Origin: Hufsiella ginkgonis
GTDB lineage: Bacteria; Bacteroidota; Bacteroidia; Sphingobacteriales; Sphingobacteriaceae
Assembly: GCF_009834915.1 (NCBI RefSeq)
Contig: NZ_WVHS01000004.1
Location: 496,001 to 560,000 of the forward strand
DNA: 64,000 nt
Direction of reading: 5' to 3'
In this document: one piece after another, positions 44,847-54,926 of the stretch
Layout of the letters: the number at the start of each line of letters is the position of its first letter
Numbering within the stretch: position 1 is the first letter of the stretch
Translations under genes and position numbers: made by a program
The notes under the pieces: model-generated
Seen by the model: only the letters and a program-made list of their open reading frames with translations
The model's database searches: none
What the model was told of the DNA's origin: nothing

Positions 44847-47324
44847 ATGCAATCCAATCCGCAGCTTGAGCTCGCAGACAATTTTGTCCGTTATACCGAC
44901 CGCAATATATTCCTTACCGGGAAAGCAGGAACCGGGAAAACCACGTTCCTGCATAATCTTAAAACCCGTTCGGTTAAGCGGATGGCGATTATTGCCCCAA
45001 CAGGCGTAGCCGCGATCAATGCAGGAGGAGTTACGATCCACTCTTTTTTTCAACTCCCTTTCGGGCCCTATATTTCCCGGCAACTGGGTGGCGCATCCGG
45101 CCAGGACCCGCAGCAGCGTTACCAGAAGTTTAACCGCGAAAAGGTCAACCTGATACGCAGTCTCGACCTCCTGGTGATCGACGAAATCAGCATGGTGCGC
45201 GCAGATACGCTGGACGGGATCGACGATGTACTGCGCCGCTATAAAGACCGCGACAAACCGTTCGGGGGTGTGCAGCTCTTAATGATCGGCGATCTGCACC
45301 AGCTGGCGCCGGTGGTAAAGGAAGAGGACTGGAAGATCCTTCGCGATTTTTACCCGAACCTCTACTTTTTCAGCAGCCTCGCGCTTGGTAAAACGCCTGT
45401 GATCAATATCGAGCTCAAACATATTTACCGGCAATCGGATACCGCATTTATCGACCTGCTGAATACCATCCGCGAAAACCGGATCACCCCGCAAGTGCTT
45501 GAAATGCTGAACGGGCGCTACGTTCCCGGGTTTAAACCTGCCGATGATGACGGCTACATTACCCTGACGACCCACAACCACACAGCCCATGAGATTAACC
45601 ATACCCGCCTGGAAGAGCTGCCGGCGGAACCGCTCCTATTTACCGCCTCGCTGAAAGGCGATTTTCCTGAATACGCATATCCTACCATAGAAAAGCTTGT
45701 TCTTAAAAAAGGCGCGCAGGTAATGTTCGTTAAAAATGATCCGTCGCGCGAAAAACTGTTTTACAATGGAAAGATCGGACAGGTCATTGATTTCGAAGGA
45801 GATACCATCTTCGTAAAATGTCCCGGCGATCCCGGCCATCTCGCCGTGACGCCGGCGGAATGGAAAAACATCACCTACAAGCTGAATGAGGCGAAGGAAG
45901 TGGAAGAATCTGTGGCGGGTACCTTCACCCAATACCCCTTGAAGCTCGCATGGGCGATAACGATTCATAAAAGCCAGGGACTCACGTTTGAAAAGGCGAT
46001 CATCGACGCAGGCGCCTCGTTCGCTCACGGCCAGGTGTACGTGGCGCTGAGCAGGTGTAAAAGCTTTGAAGGCCTCGTGCTCCGCTCCCCCATATCCCTC
46101 AACAGTGTGAAAACGGACGGCACCATCGCTACCTACACAAGATACACGGAAGAGAATGCACCGGGAGAAAGCGAGCTCCAGGCATCGAGGATAAAATTCC
46201 AGCAAAATTTACTGTACGAAATATTTGATTTCACGGCGGTCAGGACGCGTTTTTTTCACCTGCAGAAAGTAGCGCAGGATCATGATCATTCTATCGCGGG
46301 CCCGTTCATCGATGTACTAAACCAGGTAAAAATTTTCGCAGAAAAGGACATTTATACAGTCGCCGACAATTTTCAGAAACAACTCGCCCAATTGCTGAAC
46401 ACTAACACGCTTCCCGAAGAAAATGACCAGGCACAGGAAAGAATTAAGAAGGCAGCATCCTGGTTCGCCCAAAAGATCGCGCAGGAGATGCTGGCCCCTG
46501 CCGAAAACCTCTCCGTCGAGTCTGACAACAAAGACGTAAAGAAAACAGTGGGAGATGCGCTGGAAAACTTCCGCATGGAAGTGTTTGTGAAACTTGCCGC
46601 TGTAAAAGAATGCATCAACGGCTTTAACACGATCGCCTGTCTTAAAATTAAAGCGAATGCAGCCATCGATTTCCAGCAGCAGAAAACTGCGGCGCCTAAG
46701 AAGAAGCTTGTCTTAGCCGCCAACATCCCGCACCCGGCCCTCTACCAGTCCCTCAAAGAATGGCGGGACCGGGTAGCAGGCGGAACCAATGTGCCGGTAT
46801 ATATTGTGCTTCCCCAAAAATCGATCATGGAACTGGTGCAATTGCTGCCGTCAAGCCTGCCGCAGCTGGAAACCGTAAAAGGTATCGGCAAAAAGAAACT
46901 AGAGCAATACGGGGAAGAGCTGCTGACCATCATCATCTCCTATTGCATTGAGAACAGGATCGAACAGGCGCCTTCGCAGGCCGTGATCACCCCCGTAAAA
47001 GAGCCAAAAGTGAAGCCAGATACCAGGAAAGCTTCTTTCGATCTTTTTAACGCCGGGAAAGGGATCACGGAGATCGCGGCGGCGCGGAACCTGGCACCGG
47101 GCACCATTGAGCGCCACCTGTCATACTACGTAAGAACGGGCGAACTGGACATTTTTAAGCTCGTACCTCGCGAAAAAGTAGAGCAGGTAAAGATCCGGTT
47201 AAAAAATGAGCTTTCTCCGGTTTCGTTATCCGGGCTAAAAAACGCCATGGGTGACGACTACTCGTTTGGCGAACTGAGAATGATCCTGGAATTCCTGGAA
47301 CCGGCGATCCCGGAAAGCGGTTAG
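44847..47324 (+). CDS. Pif1-type helicase with HRDC and HTH tail domains
   Basis: 825 residues. The N-terminal superfamily 1 helicase has Walker A GKAGTGKT (25-32), Walker B VIDEISMV (Asp111, Glu112), LMIGDLHQLAPV and, at the end of the motor, AITIHKSQGLTF and VYVALSRCKSFEGL, as in Pif1/RecD2-like enzymes. A long helical linker (about 455-620) is followed by an HRDC-like domain (about 630-710) ending VKGIGKKKLEQYGEEL, and an HTH_40-like tail with GITEIAAARNLAPGTIERHL. DNA repair or G-quadruplex processing is plausible from Pif1 knowledge; the tail domains should bind nucleic acid. Confidence 0.9.
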   Translation: MQSNPQLELADNFVRYTDRNIFLTGKAGTGKTTFLHNLKTRSVKRMAIIAPTGVAAINAGGVTIHSFFQLPFGPYISRQLGGASGQDPQQRYQKFNREKVNLIRSLDLLVIDEISMVRADTLDGIDDVLRRYKDRDKPFGGVQLLMIGDLHQLAPVVKEEDWKILRDFYPNLYFFSSLALGKTPVINIELKHIYRQSDTAFIDLLNTIRENRITPQVLEMLNGRYVPGFKPADDDGYITLTTHNHTAHEINHTRLEELPAEPLLFTASLKGDFPEYAYPTIEKLVLKKGAQVMFVKNDPSREKLFYNGKIGQVIDFEGDTIFVKCPGDPGHLAVTPAEWKNITYKLNEAKEVEESVAGTFTQYPLKLAWAITIHKSQGLTFEKAIIDAGASFAHGQVYVALSRCKSFEGLVLRSPISLNSVKTDGTIATYTRYTEENAPGESELQASRIKFQQNLLYEIFDFTAVRTRFFHLQKVAQDHDHSIAGPFIDVLNQVKIFAEKDIYTVADNFQKQLAQLLNTNTLPEENDQAQERIKKAASWFAQKIAQEMLAPAENLSVESDNKDVKKTVGDALENFRMEVFVKLAAVKECINGFNTIACLKIKANAAIDFQQQKTAAPKKKLVLAANIPHPALYQSLKEWRDRVAGGTNVPVYIVLPQKSIMELVQLLPSSLPQLETVKGIGKKKLEQYGEELLTIIISYCIENRIEQAPSQAVITPVKEPKVKPDTRKASFDLFNAGKGITEIAAARNLAPGTIERHLSYYVRTGELDIFKLVPREKVEQVKIRLKNELSPVSLSGLKNAMGDDYSFGELRMILEFLEPAIPESG

Positions 47325-47421
47325 CCTTACTTTCGTTGCACACAAGCTGCATCTGCTGTAGGTTTAATATCGTTTTGAATTCCTACTTTAGGCGATGCTA
47401 AATCATGTTAAGCAAATCCAC

Positions 47422-49572
47422 ATGAAAAAGACCCTTTTACCAGTCTTCCTGCTACTTATTATGTCATCCTGTAAACAATCAGCACCCGACAGAAAACCTT
47501 ACCAGTGGCCGAATGCCACGCCACCCGTTGCTGCGATCAAGCCCGTTGTGCGCGACCTGCACGGCGATAAAGTGACCGATAATTATTACTGGATGATCGA
47601 TTACTTTAAAAAGGGCGCCGACAGCACGCAGGTAGTTAATTACCTGAAGGCCGAAAATTCGTACCTGGAAACCATGATGGCGGGAACGAAATCGATGCAA
47701 ACCGAACTTTTCAAAGAAATGAAGGGCCGGATCAAGGAAAAAGACGAATCGGTACCAGTTCTTAAAAACGGCTACTACTATTATACACGCACAGAGGATG
47801 GGAAAGAATATTTCAAATATTGCCGCAAAAAGGGAAGCCTCGATGCTAAAGAAGAGGTATTGCTCGATGTTGACGACATGGCAAAAGGACATGCTTACTA
47901 CTCAGCTGCCGGGTTTACCGTAAGTCCCGATAACAAGCTGCTGGCGTACGGCGTCGATAATGTATCGAGAAGACAGTACACCCTCCACATCAAAAACCTG
48001 GAAACCGGCGAAATATATGCCGACGAGATTAAGGGAACAAGCGGCAATTGTGTGTGGGCAAATGATAACGCGACCCTTTTTTACACCCTGAATAACCCTT
48101 CGACCCTGCTTACGGAAAAGATCAAACGGCATAAACTGAAAACCGCGGCGGCAAAAGACCAGGTTGTGTACGAAGAAAAAGATCATTCAAACTATATAGG
48201 GTTAGAAAAATCTAAATCCGGCCGGTTCATCTTTATTTATTCGAGCGCAACCTTATCGACGGAAGTTAGGATGCTTGATGCCGGCACCCCCGACGGCACA
48301 TTTACGGTATTTCAACCCAGGATGAAAGAGGTTTTATACTACCTCATCCCGCTGGAAGACAAATTCCTGGTGCTTACCAACTGGAATGCGAAGAATTTCA
48401 GGTTAATGAAATGCCCCCTGAACGCCACCGGCAGCGAAAACTGGACAGAGGTGATCGAACACCGCAAAGACGTACTGCTGGAAGGAGTGGAAGAGTTCAG
48501 GGACTTCCTGGTGGTAACGGAACGCACCAAGGGATTGGTACAACTTCGCATCCACAACAACAAAACGGGGGAAGAGCATTACCTCAATTTCGGTGAGCCG
48601 ACTTATACCGCTTATGTGGGGTCAAACCCGGAGTACAATAGCAAAACGTTACGATATAACTATACGTCGCTTACTACCCCTTCGTCGATCTATGACTACG
48701 ACATGTCTGCCCGTTCCAAAAAGCTGATTAAGCAACAGGAAGTGGTGGGCGGCTACGATGCCAAGAATTACGAAACCGAGCGGCTATACGCCAAAGCAGC
48801 CGACGGAACCCTGGTCCCGATCTCACTGGTGTACAAAAAAGGGTTCGGGAAGAACGGGCAAGCGCCCTTGCTGCTCTATGCGTACGGTTCGTACGGCAGC
48901 AGCACAGATGCATCCTTCAATAGCAGCCGCCTCAGTTTGCTCGACCGCGGGTTCGTATATGCCATCGCCCATATCCGGGGCGGACAGGAAATGGGCCGCG
49001 AATGGTACGATAACGGAAAGATGATGCATAAAAAGAACACCTTCACCGATTTTATCGACTGCGCCAACTACCTGGTTTCCGAAGAATATACCAGCAAGGA
49101 ACATCTATACGCACAGGGCGGAAGCGCTGGCGGCTTATTGATGGGAGCCATCGCCAACATGGCGCCAGACCTATGGCATGGCGTGATTGCACAGGTGCCG
49201 TTTGTAGACGTGGTAAATACCATGCTCGACGAAAGTATCCCGCTTACTACCAACGAGTTCGACGAATGGGGAAATCCCACGGACAAGGACGCCTATTTCT
49301 ACATGAAGAGCTATTCTCCTTACGAAAATGTGGAGAAAAAGGCCTACCCGAATATGCTCGTTACCACGGGATTACATGACAGCCAGGTACAATACTTCGA
49401 ACCTGCCAAGTGGGTAGCCAAGCTTCGCGCAAATAAAACCGACAAAAATGTGCTCCTCCTGCACACCAATATGGAATTCGGGCACGGTGGTGCTTCCGGT
49501 CGTTTCGATTACCTGAAAGACATCGCCCTGAACTATGCGTTCCTCTTTGCCTTGGAGGGAATTGAAAAATAA
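47422..49572 (+). CDS. Oligopeptidase B-like S9 peptidase, lipoprotein
   Basis: 716 residues from ATG 47422. The signal peptide ends in a lipobox (IMSSC), so the enzyme is probably a periplasmic lipoprotein. The N-terminal propeller (about 75-440) covers a hydrolase domain with Ser568 (GGSAGGLLMG), Asp653 (GLHDSQVQYFEP) and His688 (NMEFGHGGASGR), the layout of oligopeptidase B (cuts after Arg/Lys). The glutamates that set basic specificity cannot be checked by eye. An upstream start (47395) is less likely. Confidence 0.92.
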   Translation: MKKTLLPVFLLLIMSSCKQSAPDRKPYQWPNATPPVAAIKPVVRDLHGDKVTDNYYWMIDYFKKGADSTQVVNYLKAENSYLETMMAGTKSMQTELFKEMKGRIKEKDESVPVLKNGYYYYTRTEDGKEYFKYCRKKGSLDAKEEVLLDVDDMAKGHAYYSAAGFTVSPDNKLLAYGVDNVSRRQYTLHIKNLETGEIYADEIKGTSGNCVWANDNATLFYTLNNPSTLLTEKIKRHKLKTAAAKDQVVYEEKDHSNYIGLEKSKSGRFIFIYSSATLSTEVRMLDAGTPDGTFTVFQPRMKEVLYYLIPLEDKFLVLTNWNAKNFRLMKCPLNATGSENWTEVIEHRKDVLLEGVEEFRDFLVVTERTKGLVQLRIHNNKTGEEHYLNFGEPTYTAYVGSNPEYNSKTLRYNYTSLTTPSSIYDYDMSARSKKLIKQQEVVGGYDAKNYETERLYAKAADGTLVPISLVYKKGFGKNGQAPLLLYAYGSYGSSTDASFNSSRLSLLDRGFVYAIAHIRGGQEMGREWYDNGKMMHKKNTFTDFIDCANYLVSEEYTSKEHLYAQGGSAGGLLMGAIANMAPDLWHGVIAQVPFVDVVNTMLDESIPLTTNEFDEWGNPTDKDAYFYMKSYSPYENVEKKAYPNMLVTTGLHDSQVQYFEPAKWVAKLRANKTDKNVLLLHTNMEFGHGGASGRFDYLKDIALNYAFLFALEGIEK

Positions 49573-49616
49573 ATCACGCTTACGGGTTTGATAACTAACC
49601 ATAAAAACCACCTTTT

Positions 49617-51941
49617 ATGAACAAACTTCTCTTTATCCTGGCTTTGATGTGTTTCAAGCCGGCCTATTCGCAAATCGTTAACAAAGTAACCGACCCGGTT
49701 GAATGGGTCAATCCCCTGATGGGCACCGCTTCTAAACCAAGCCTCTCCAACGGGAATACTTACCCGGCAATCGCCGTTCCCTGGGGTATGAACTTCTGGA
49801 GTGCGCAAACAGGGACCATGGGAAATGGCTGGGCATACACTTATGATGCCGACAAGATCCGCGGTTTCAAACAAACACACCAGCCTTCTCCCTGGATGAA
49901 TGACTACGGCCAGTTCGCCATCATGCCGGTTACCGGCAAACTGCGTTATACCCAGGATGACCGCGCAAGCTGGTTCTCGCATAAAGCGGAGATCTCCAAA
50001 CCACATTACTACAGCGTATATCTCGCGGATGCCGACGTAACCACCGAGATCACACCGACCGAGCGCGCGGCGCAATTTCGGTTAACTTATCCCAGGTCCG
50101 ATAGTTCCTGGGTAGTAGTGGATGCGCTCGACCGCGGGTCATGGATCAAGGTACTTCCGGCGGAACAAAAGATCATCGGGTATTCCAGCAAATATGCGCG
50201 CGGGCCGTTAAAGAACTTTAAAAACTACTTCGTCATCTATTTCAGCAAACCCTTTACCATCGCCAAAACCTGGAAAGGCGGAACCCAGGACCGCCAGGGA
50301 AACTGGACCACCCCGAACAAGCTTGAAAAAGATTCGCTCGAGATCAATGCCAACCACTCCGGGGCCATCGTAGGTTTCAAAACCGTGAAAGGCGAAAAAA
50401 TAACCCTGCGCGTAGCGTCGTCCTTTATCAGCGTTGAGCAAGCGGAGCTCAGCCTGCGTAAAGAGCTTGCCGGCGACACATTCGACGAAACCCGTGCGAA
50501 AGCGAAAACAGCATGGAACAACGCACTGAACAGGATCAAAGCAGAAGGCGGAACCTCCGAACAAACGGCTACTTTTTACTCATGTATGTACCGGGCGCTC
50601 ATGTTTCCGCATAAGATGTACGAGATCGATGCAGCAGGTAAACCCATCCACTGGAGCCCTTATACCGGCGACGTAAAACCGGGTTATATGTTCGCCGGAA
50701 CCGGTTTCTGGGATACTTTCAGGGCTTTATACCCCTTCCTTAACCTCGTATATCCCTCCATTGCCAAAGAAATGCAGGAAGGATTGTTAAATGACTACAA
50801 AGAAGGAGGCTGGCTGCCGGAATGGTCGAGCCCGGGCTACGCAAATATCATGATCGGCAACAACTCCGCATCCGTGGTTTCCGAAGCCTACCTGAAAGGA
50901 TTGAGGGGATATGACATTAACACCTTATACGAAGCACTCACGCACGGCGCCAATAATGAAGGCCCCATGGAAGCCGTGGGCCGATTTGGCGTGAAATACT
51001 ACAACGAACTGGGTTATGTGCCCTATGATGTCAAGATCAACGAAAACGCTGCCAGGACACTTGAATATGCGTACGATGATTTTGCCATCTACAAACTTGG
51101 GCAGGCGCTCAATAAGCCTGCGGCTGAAGTGGAGGTGTACCGCAAAAGAAGCCTCAACTACCGCAACCTGTTCGATCCGTCGAGCGGCCTGATGCGCGGA
51201 AAAAATCTCGACGGGAAATTCCAGTCGCCTTTTAATCCTTATAAATGGGGCGACGCTTTCACAGAAGGAAATAGCTGGCATTATTCCTGGTCGGTGTTCC
51301 ACGATATCAAGGGACTGATCGGGCTGATGGGCGGCCGTGCGAAGTTTGTATCGAAACTCGATTCGCTGTTCTCGCTGCCGCCGATTTACGACGAAAGCTA
51401 TTACCGCAGCGTGATCCACGAGATCCGTGAAATGCAGATCGCCGATATGGGTCAATATGCGCACGGGAACCAACCTGCTCAACACATCATCTACCTGTAT
51501 AACTATGGCGGAGAGCCGTGGAAAACACAATACTGGGTGCGCGAGGCGATGAACAAGCTTTACAAAGCTACACCCGACGGCTATTGCGGAGATGAAGACA
51601 ACGGACAGACTTCGGCCTGGTACGTATTCTCTGCGATGGGCTTCTACCCGGTGTGCCCCGCTTCCGATCAATACGTACTCGGTGCGCCCTTATTTAAAAA
51701 GATCACCATGACACTCGAAAACGGTAAACAGGTGGTTATTAACGCGGCAGCCAACAGCCCCGCAAACAAGTATGTAAGCACGCTCACGTATAACGGAAAG
51801 CCTTACGGCATGAACTGGCTTAGCCACAAAGAGCTCTTTAAAGGCGCCGTCCTGAACTTTAACATGGTACCTGTTCCTAATAAAGTACGGGGAACCAAAG
51901 AAAGTGCGTTCCCTTATTCCTTATCCGACGAAAAAAACTAA
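49617..51941 (+). CDS. GH92 alpha-mannosidase (1)
   Basis: 774 residues, signal peptide ending PAYSQ. Bacteroidota GH92 enzymes are calcium-dependent exo-alpha-mannosidases acting on mannans and N-glycans. The two-domain layout is visible: a beta-sandwich (about 25-290) and an (alpha/alpha)6 domain. VNPLMGT and GTGFWDTFRALYPFLN are family blocks, and the catalytic region reads GDEDNGQTSAWYVFSAMGF (about 659-677). It ends one base before the next GH92 gene. Confidence 0.95.
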   Translation: MNKLLFILALMCFKPAYSQIVNKVTDPVEWVNPLMGTASKPSLSNGNTYPAIAVPWGMNFWSAQTGTMGNGWAYTYDADKIRGFKQTHQPSPWMNDYGQFAIMPVTGKLRYTQDDRASWFSHKAEISKPHYYSVYLADADVTTEITPTERAAQFRLTYPRSDSSWVVVDALDRGSWIKVLPAEQKIIGYSSKYARGPLKNFKNYFVIYFSKPFTIAKTWKGGTQDRQGNWTTPNKLEKDSLEINANHSGAIVGFKTVKGEKITLRVASSFISVEQAELSLRKELAGDTFDETRAKAKTAWNNALNRIKAEGGTSEQTATFYSCMYRALMFPHKMYEIDAAGKPIHWSPYTGDVKPGYMFAGTGFWDTFRALYPFLNLVYPSIAKEMQEGLLNDYKEGGWLPEWSSPGYANIMIGNNSASVVSEAYLKGLRGYDINTLYEALTHGANNEGPMEAVGRFGVKYYNELGYVPYDVKINENAARTLEYAYDDFAIYKLGQALNKPAAEVEVYRKRSLNYRNLFDPSSGLMRGKNLDGKFQSPFNPYKWGDAFTEGNSWHYSWSVFHDIKGLIGLMGGRAKFVSKLDSLFSLPPIYDESYYRSVIHEIREMQIADMGQYAHGNQPAQHIIYLYNYGGEPWKTQYWVREAMNKLYKATPDGYCGDEDNGQTSAWYVFSAMGFYPVCPASDQYVLGAPLFKKITMTLENGKQVVINAAANSPANKYVSTLTYNGKPYGMNWLSHKELFKGAVLNFNMVPVPNKVRGTKESAFPYSLSDEKN

Positions 51942-51942
51942 C

Positions 51943-54237
51943 ATGAAACTTTACCACTGCTTACTGGTCGCCTTTCTCCTGCCGGCATCTGCCGCCAGGC
52001 CGCAAAACGTTCAAAACCTGGTACCATATGTAAAACCTATTATCGGCACCGCCAAAATGGGGCACACTTACCCGGGAGCGACCGTTCCGTTCGGGGCGGT
52101 ACAGCTAAGCCCGGATACCGATACCATTCCTTACGAAATGAACGGAAAATATAACCCGGATGTGTACAAGTATTGCGCGGGCTACCAGTACGGCGACAAA
52201 ACGATCGTAGGCTTTAGTCATACCCATTTCAGCGGCACCGGGCATTCCGACCTCGGCGATTTCCTGGTAATGCCAACCACCGGGAAACTCCAGCTAAATC
52301 CCGGTACCGCCAGCGCACCGCAAACAGGTTACCGCTCCGTGTTTTCGCATAGCACGGAAGTGGCTGAAGCCAATTATTATAAGGTGAGGCTGGAAGACCA
52401 CAATATCACGGCAGAAATGACCACCACGGCACGGGTAGGATATCACCAGTACACCTTCCCTAAATCGGATGAGTCGCATATCATCCTTGACATGATGTCG
52501 GGTATCTATAATTACGACGATAAAAATGTGTATACCTATGTACGCGTGGTGAACGATTCGCTCATTACCGGGTACCGCCAGACTAATGGCTGGGCCCGCA
52601 ACCGTACCGTGTATTTCGCCATGGCCTTTTCAAAACGGTTTAATTCCTACGGGCAGCGCACTTACGACAAACAGCAGGTTTACCGCGGATTCTGGCGCAA
52701 ATGGAACCAAACGGAGAATTTCCCCGAAATGGCCGGAAAGCAACTTCGCTTATATTTTAACTTCAAAACGAATGAAGGCGAGAAATTAGGTGTCAAGGTA
52801 GCGCTTTCACCGGTAAGCCAGGAAAACGCCGTTGCCAATATGCGGGCGGAAACCCAGGGATGGAATTTCGAAAAGGTAAAATCAGACGGTCAGCAGCTTT
52901 GGAATAAAGAACTGAACAAGATCGTTGTAAAAGCTTCTCCCGGTGACCTGGTGAATTTCTATACCGCGATGTACCACGCCTTTATTACCCCCACTATCTA
53001 TATGGACACTGACGGGTCTTACAAAGGATTGGACCAGGGTGCGCATAAGGCGGAAGGCTTTACAAACTATACTGTATTTTCTTTATGGGACACATTCCGG
53101 GCCCTTCACCCCTTGTTTAACGTGATCCAACCCTCACGAAATTCGGACATGATCCAGTCGATGCTCGCACATTACGAACAGAACTCCATGAAAATGCTCC
53201 CAATCTGGTCGCATTATGGCAATGAAAATTGGTGTATGAGCGGTTATCATAGCGTATCTGTCATCGCAGACGCGATTATGAAAGGCACCTACAAAGGCGA
53301 TGCAGCCAAAGCCCTCGAAGCCTGTGTGACCACTGCCAGAAAAAGAGATTTCGAAGGACTTGGCTATTATATCGACAAAGGTTACATCCCGATCGATAAG
53401 AACAGCAACGCCGTTTCTACCACCCTCGAATATGCATACGACGATTGGTGCATCGCCCGGTTGGCAAAGAAGCTTGGCGCCGATGCGATCTGCGAGGAAT
53501 TTAGCAAACGTGCACAGAACTGGAAGAACGTTTACGACCCCGCTTCTAACTTTATGCGGCCGCGTCTCAGCGATGGCAGTTTCCGGAAAGAATTCGACGT
53601 ACTGACCACTAACGGCCAGGGGTTTATTGAAGGCAACGCCTGGAATTTTAGCCTGTATGTACCACAAGATCCTGCGGCGCTGGTTGCGACAAGGGGAGGA
53701 AAAAAGAAATTCTCCACGCACCTCGACTCGCTGTTCACGATGCACCTGCCCGATGAGTTCTTTGCCGAAACTGAAGACATTACCCGCGACGGCATCATCG
53801 GTAACTATGTTCACGGCAATGAACCTGCACACCACGCCGCCTACCTCTATAACTGGACAGACGAACCCTGGAAAACACAATCGCGCGTACGCATGATCCT
53901 GAAAAAAATGTATGCTCCCAAAGAGGACGGCCTGGGTGGTAACGACGATTGCGGGCAAATGAGCGCCTGGTACATCTTCAGCTCGCTCGGGTTCTATCCC
54001 GTAGCGCCTGGATCTGCCGAATACTCCCTGGGCAGTCCCGCAGTAACCAGCGCTACCCTGAACCTTGAAAACGGTAAACAATTTACGGTTGAGGCGAAAG
54101 ACCAGGGCGAAGCCAACGTATATGTTAAAAAGATCCTGTTAAATGGTCAGCCTTTTAACAAACGCTCGATCTCCCACGAGGATATCACCAGGGGAGGCAC
54201 GCTCACTTTTTTCATGACGAACAAACCGGTTAAGTAG
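51943..54237 (+). CDS. GH92 alpha-mannosidase (2)
   Basis: 764 residues from ATG 51943, directly after the first GH92 gene, with a signal peptide (about 1-19). The family blocks VKPIIGTAKMGHTYPGATVP, FSHTHFSGTGHSD and WDTFRALHPLFN are present, and the catalytic region reads GNDDCGQMSAWYIFSSLGF, the more usual form. The two enzymes are clearly paralogous but not a recent duplicate, since most residues differ. Different linkage preferences are likely (inference). Confidence 0.95.
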   Translation: MKLYHCLLVAFLLPASAARPQNVQNLVPYVKPIIGTAKMGHTYPGATVPFGAVQLSPDTDTIPYEMNGKYNPDVYKYCAGYQYGDKTIVGFSHTHFSGTGHSDLGDFLVMPTTGKLQLNPGTASAPQTGYRSVFSHSTEVAEANYYKVRLEDHNITAEMTTTARVGYHQYTFPKSDESHIILDMMSGIYNYDDKNVYTYVRVVNDSLITGYRQTNGWARNRTVYFAMAFSKRFNSYGQRTYDKQQVYRGFWRKWNQTENFPEMAGKQLRLYFNFKTNEGEKLGVKVALSPVSQENAVANMRAETQGWNFEKVKSDGQQLWNKELNKIVVKASPGDLVNFYTAMYHAFITPTIYMDTDGSYKGLDQGAHKAEGFTNYTVFSLWDTFRALHPLFNVIQPSRNSDMIQSMLAHYEQNSMKMLPIWSHYGNENWCMSGYHSVSVIADAIMKGTYKGDAAKALEACVTTARKRDFEGLGYYIDKGYIPIDKNSNAVSTTLEYAYDDWCIARLAKKLGADAICEEFSKRAQNWKNVYDPASNFMRPRLSDGSFRKEFDVLTTNGQGFIEGNAWNFSLYVPQDPAALVATRGGKKKFSTHLDSLFTMHLPDEFFAETEDITRDGIIGNYVHGNEPAHHAAYLYNWTDEPWKTQSRVRMILKKMYAPKEDGLGGNDDCGQMSAWYIFSSLGFYPVAPGSAEYSLGSPAVTSATLNLENGKQFTVEAKDQGEANVYVKKILLNGQPFNKRSISHEDITRGGTLTFFMTNKPVK

Positions 54238-54281
54238 CGGTCTGTTTCGCGTAACTTGTTTTCCATTTAGTAACTGTATAG

Positions 54282-54926
54282 ATGAGTATCAAGGCGATTC
54301 TTTTCGATTTCGATGGCACCCTTGCCAATACGCTTCCGCTTTGTATAGACGCTTTCCGGCTTTCGATCGAACCCCTGGCAGGCAGGGCCATCAGCAACCG
54401 GGAGATCATTGCTACCTTCGGCCCTTCAGAAGAGGGTACCATCCGGGCGCTGGTTCCCGACCATTACGACGAAGGTGTTAACAGCTACCTGCATCATTAT
54501 GAACGGCTCCACGCCCAATGCACCGATATTTTCCCGGGAATGCGGGATATTCTCCAGGACCTGCGGAACAAGGGCATCCGGGTAGGAATGGTTACCGGGA
54601 AAGGGGCGCGAAGCTTACGTATCACCTTCGGAAAGATGGACCTCGAAAAGCACTTTGATGTAGTTGAAACCGGCTCGCCCGAAGGCGTAGTAAAAGGAAA
54701 AGCCATCACTTCTATCCTGGAAAGATGGGGCGATATCGCCAAAGACGAGGTGATCTACGTAGGCGATGCACCGAGCGATATTATCGCATGCCGGGAGGCG
54801 GGTATCCCGATCATTGCTGCAGCCTGGGCTGAAACATCTGAGCCCGGTGCGTTGTTAAAATTATCTCCGGATAAAATATTTTATTCGATACCGGAGTTTA
54901 AGCAATGGATCGATACCGCCACCTGA
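54282..54926 (+). CDS. HAD-superfamily phosphatase (phosphoglycolate phosphatase-like)
   Basis: 214 residues. LFDFDGTLANT (about 7-17) provides the two catalytic Asp residues, VTGKGA (motif II Thr), a conserved Lys in VVKGK and VGDAPSDIIACREAG (motif IV). The cap domain (about 20-85) is the helical C1 type of Gph/PGMB enzymes. Substrate unknown; phosphoglycolate is only a family guess. The stop codon overlaps the next start (TGATG). Confidence 0.87.
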   Translation: MSIKAILFDFDGTLANTLPLCIDAFRLSIEPLAGRAISNREIIATFGPSEEGTIRALVPDHYDEGVNSYLHHYERLHAQCTDIFPGMRDILQDLRNKGIRVGMVTGKGARSLRITFGKMDLEKHFDVVETGSPEGVVKGKAITSILERWGDIAKDEVIYVGDAPSDIIACREAGIPIIAAAWAETSEPGALLKLSPDKIFYSIPEFKQWIDTAT

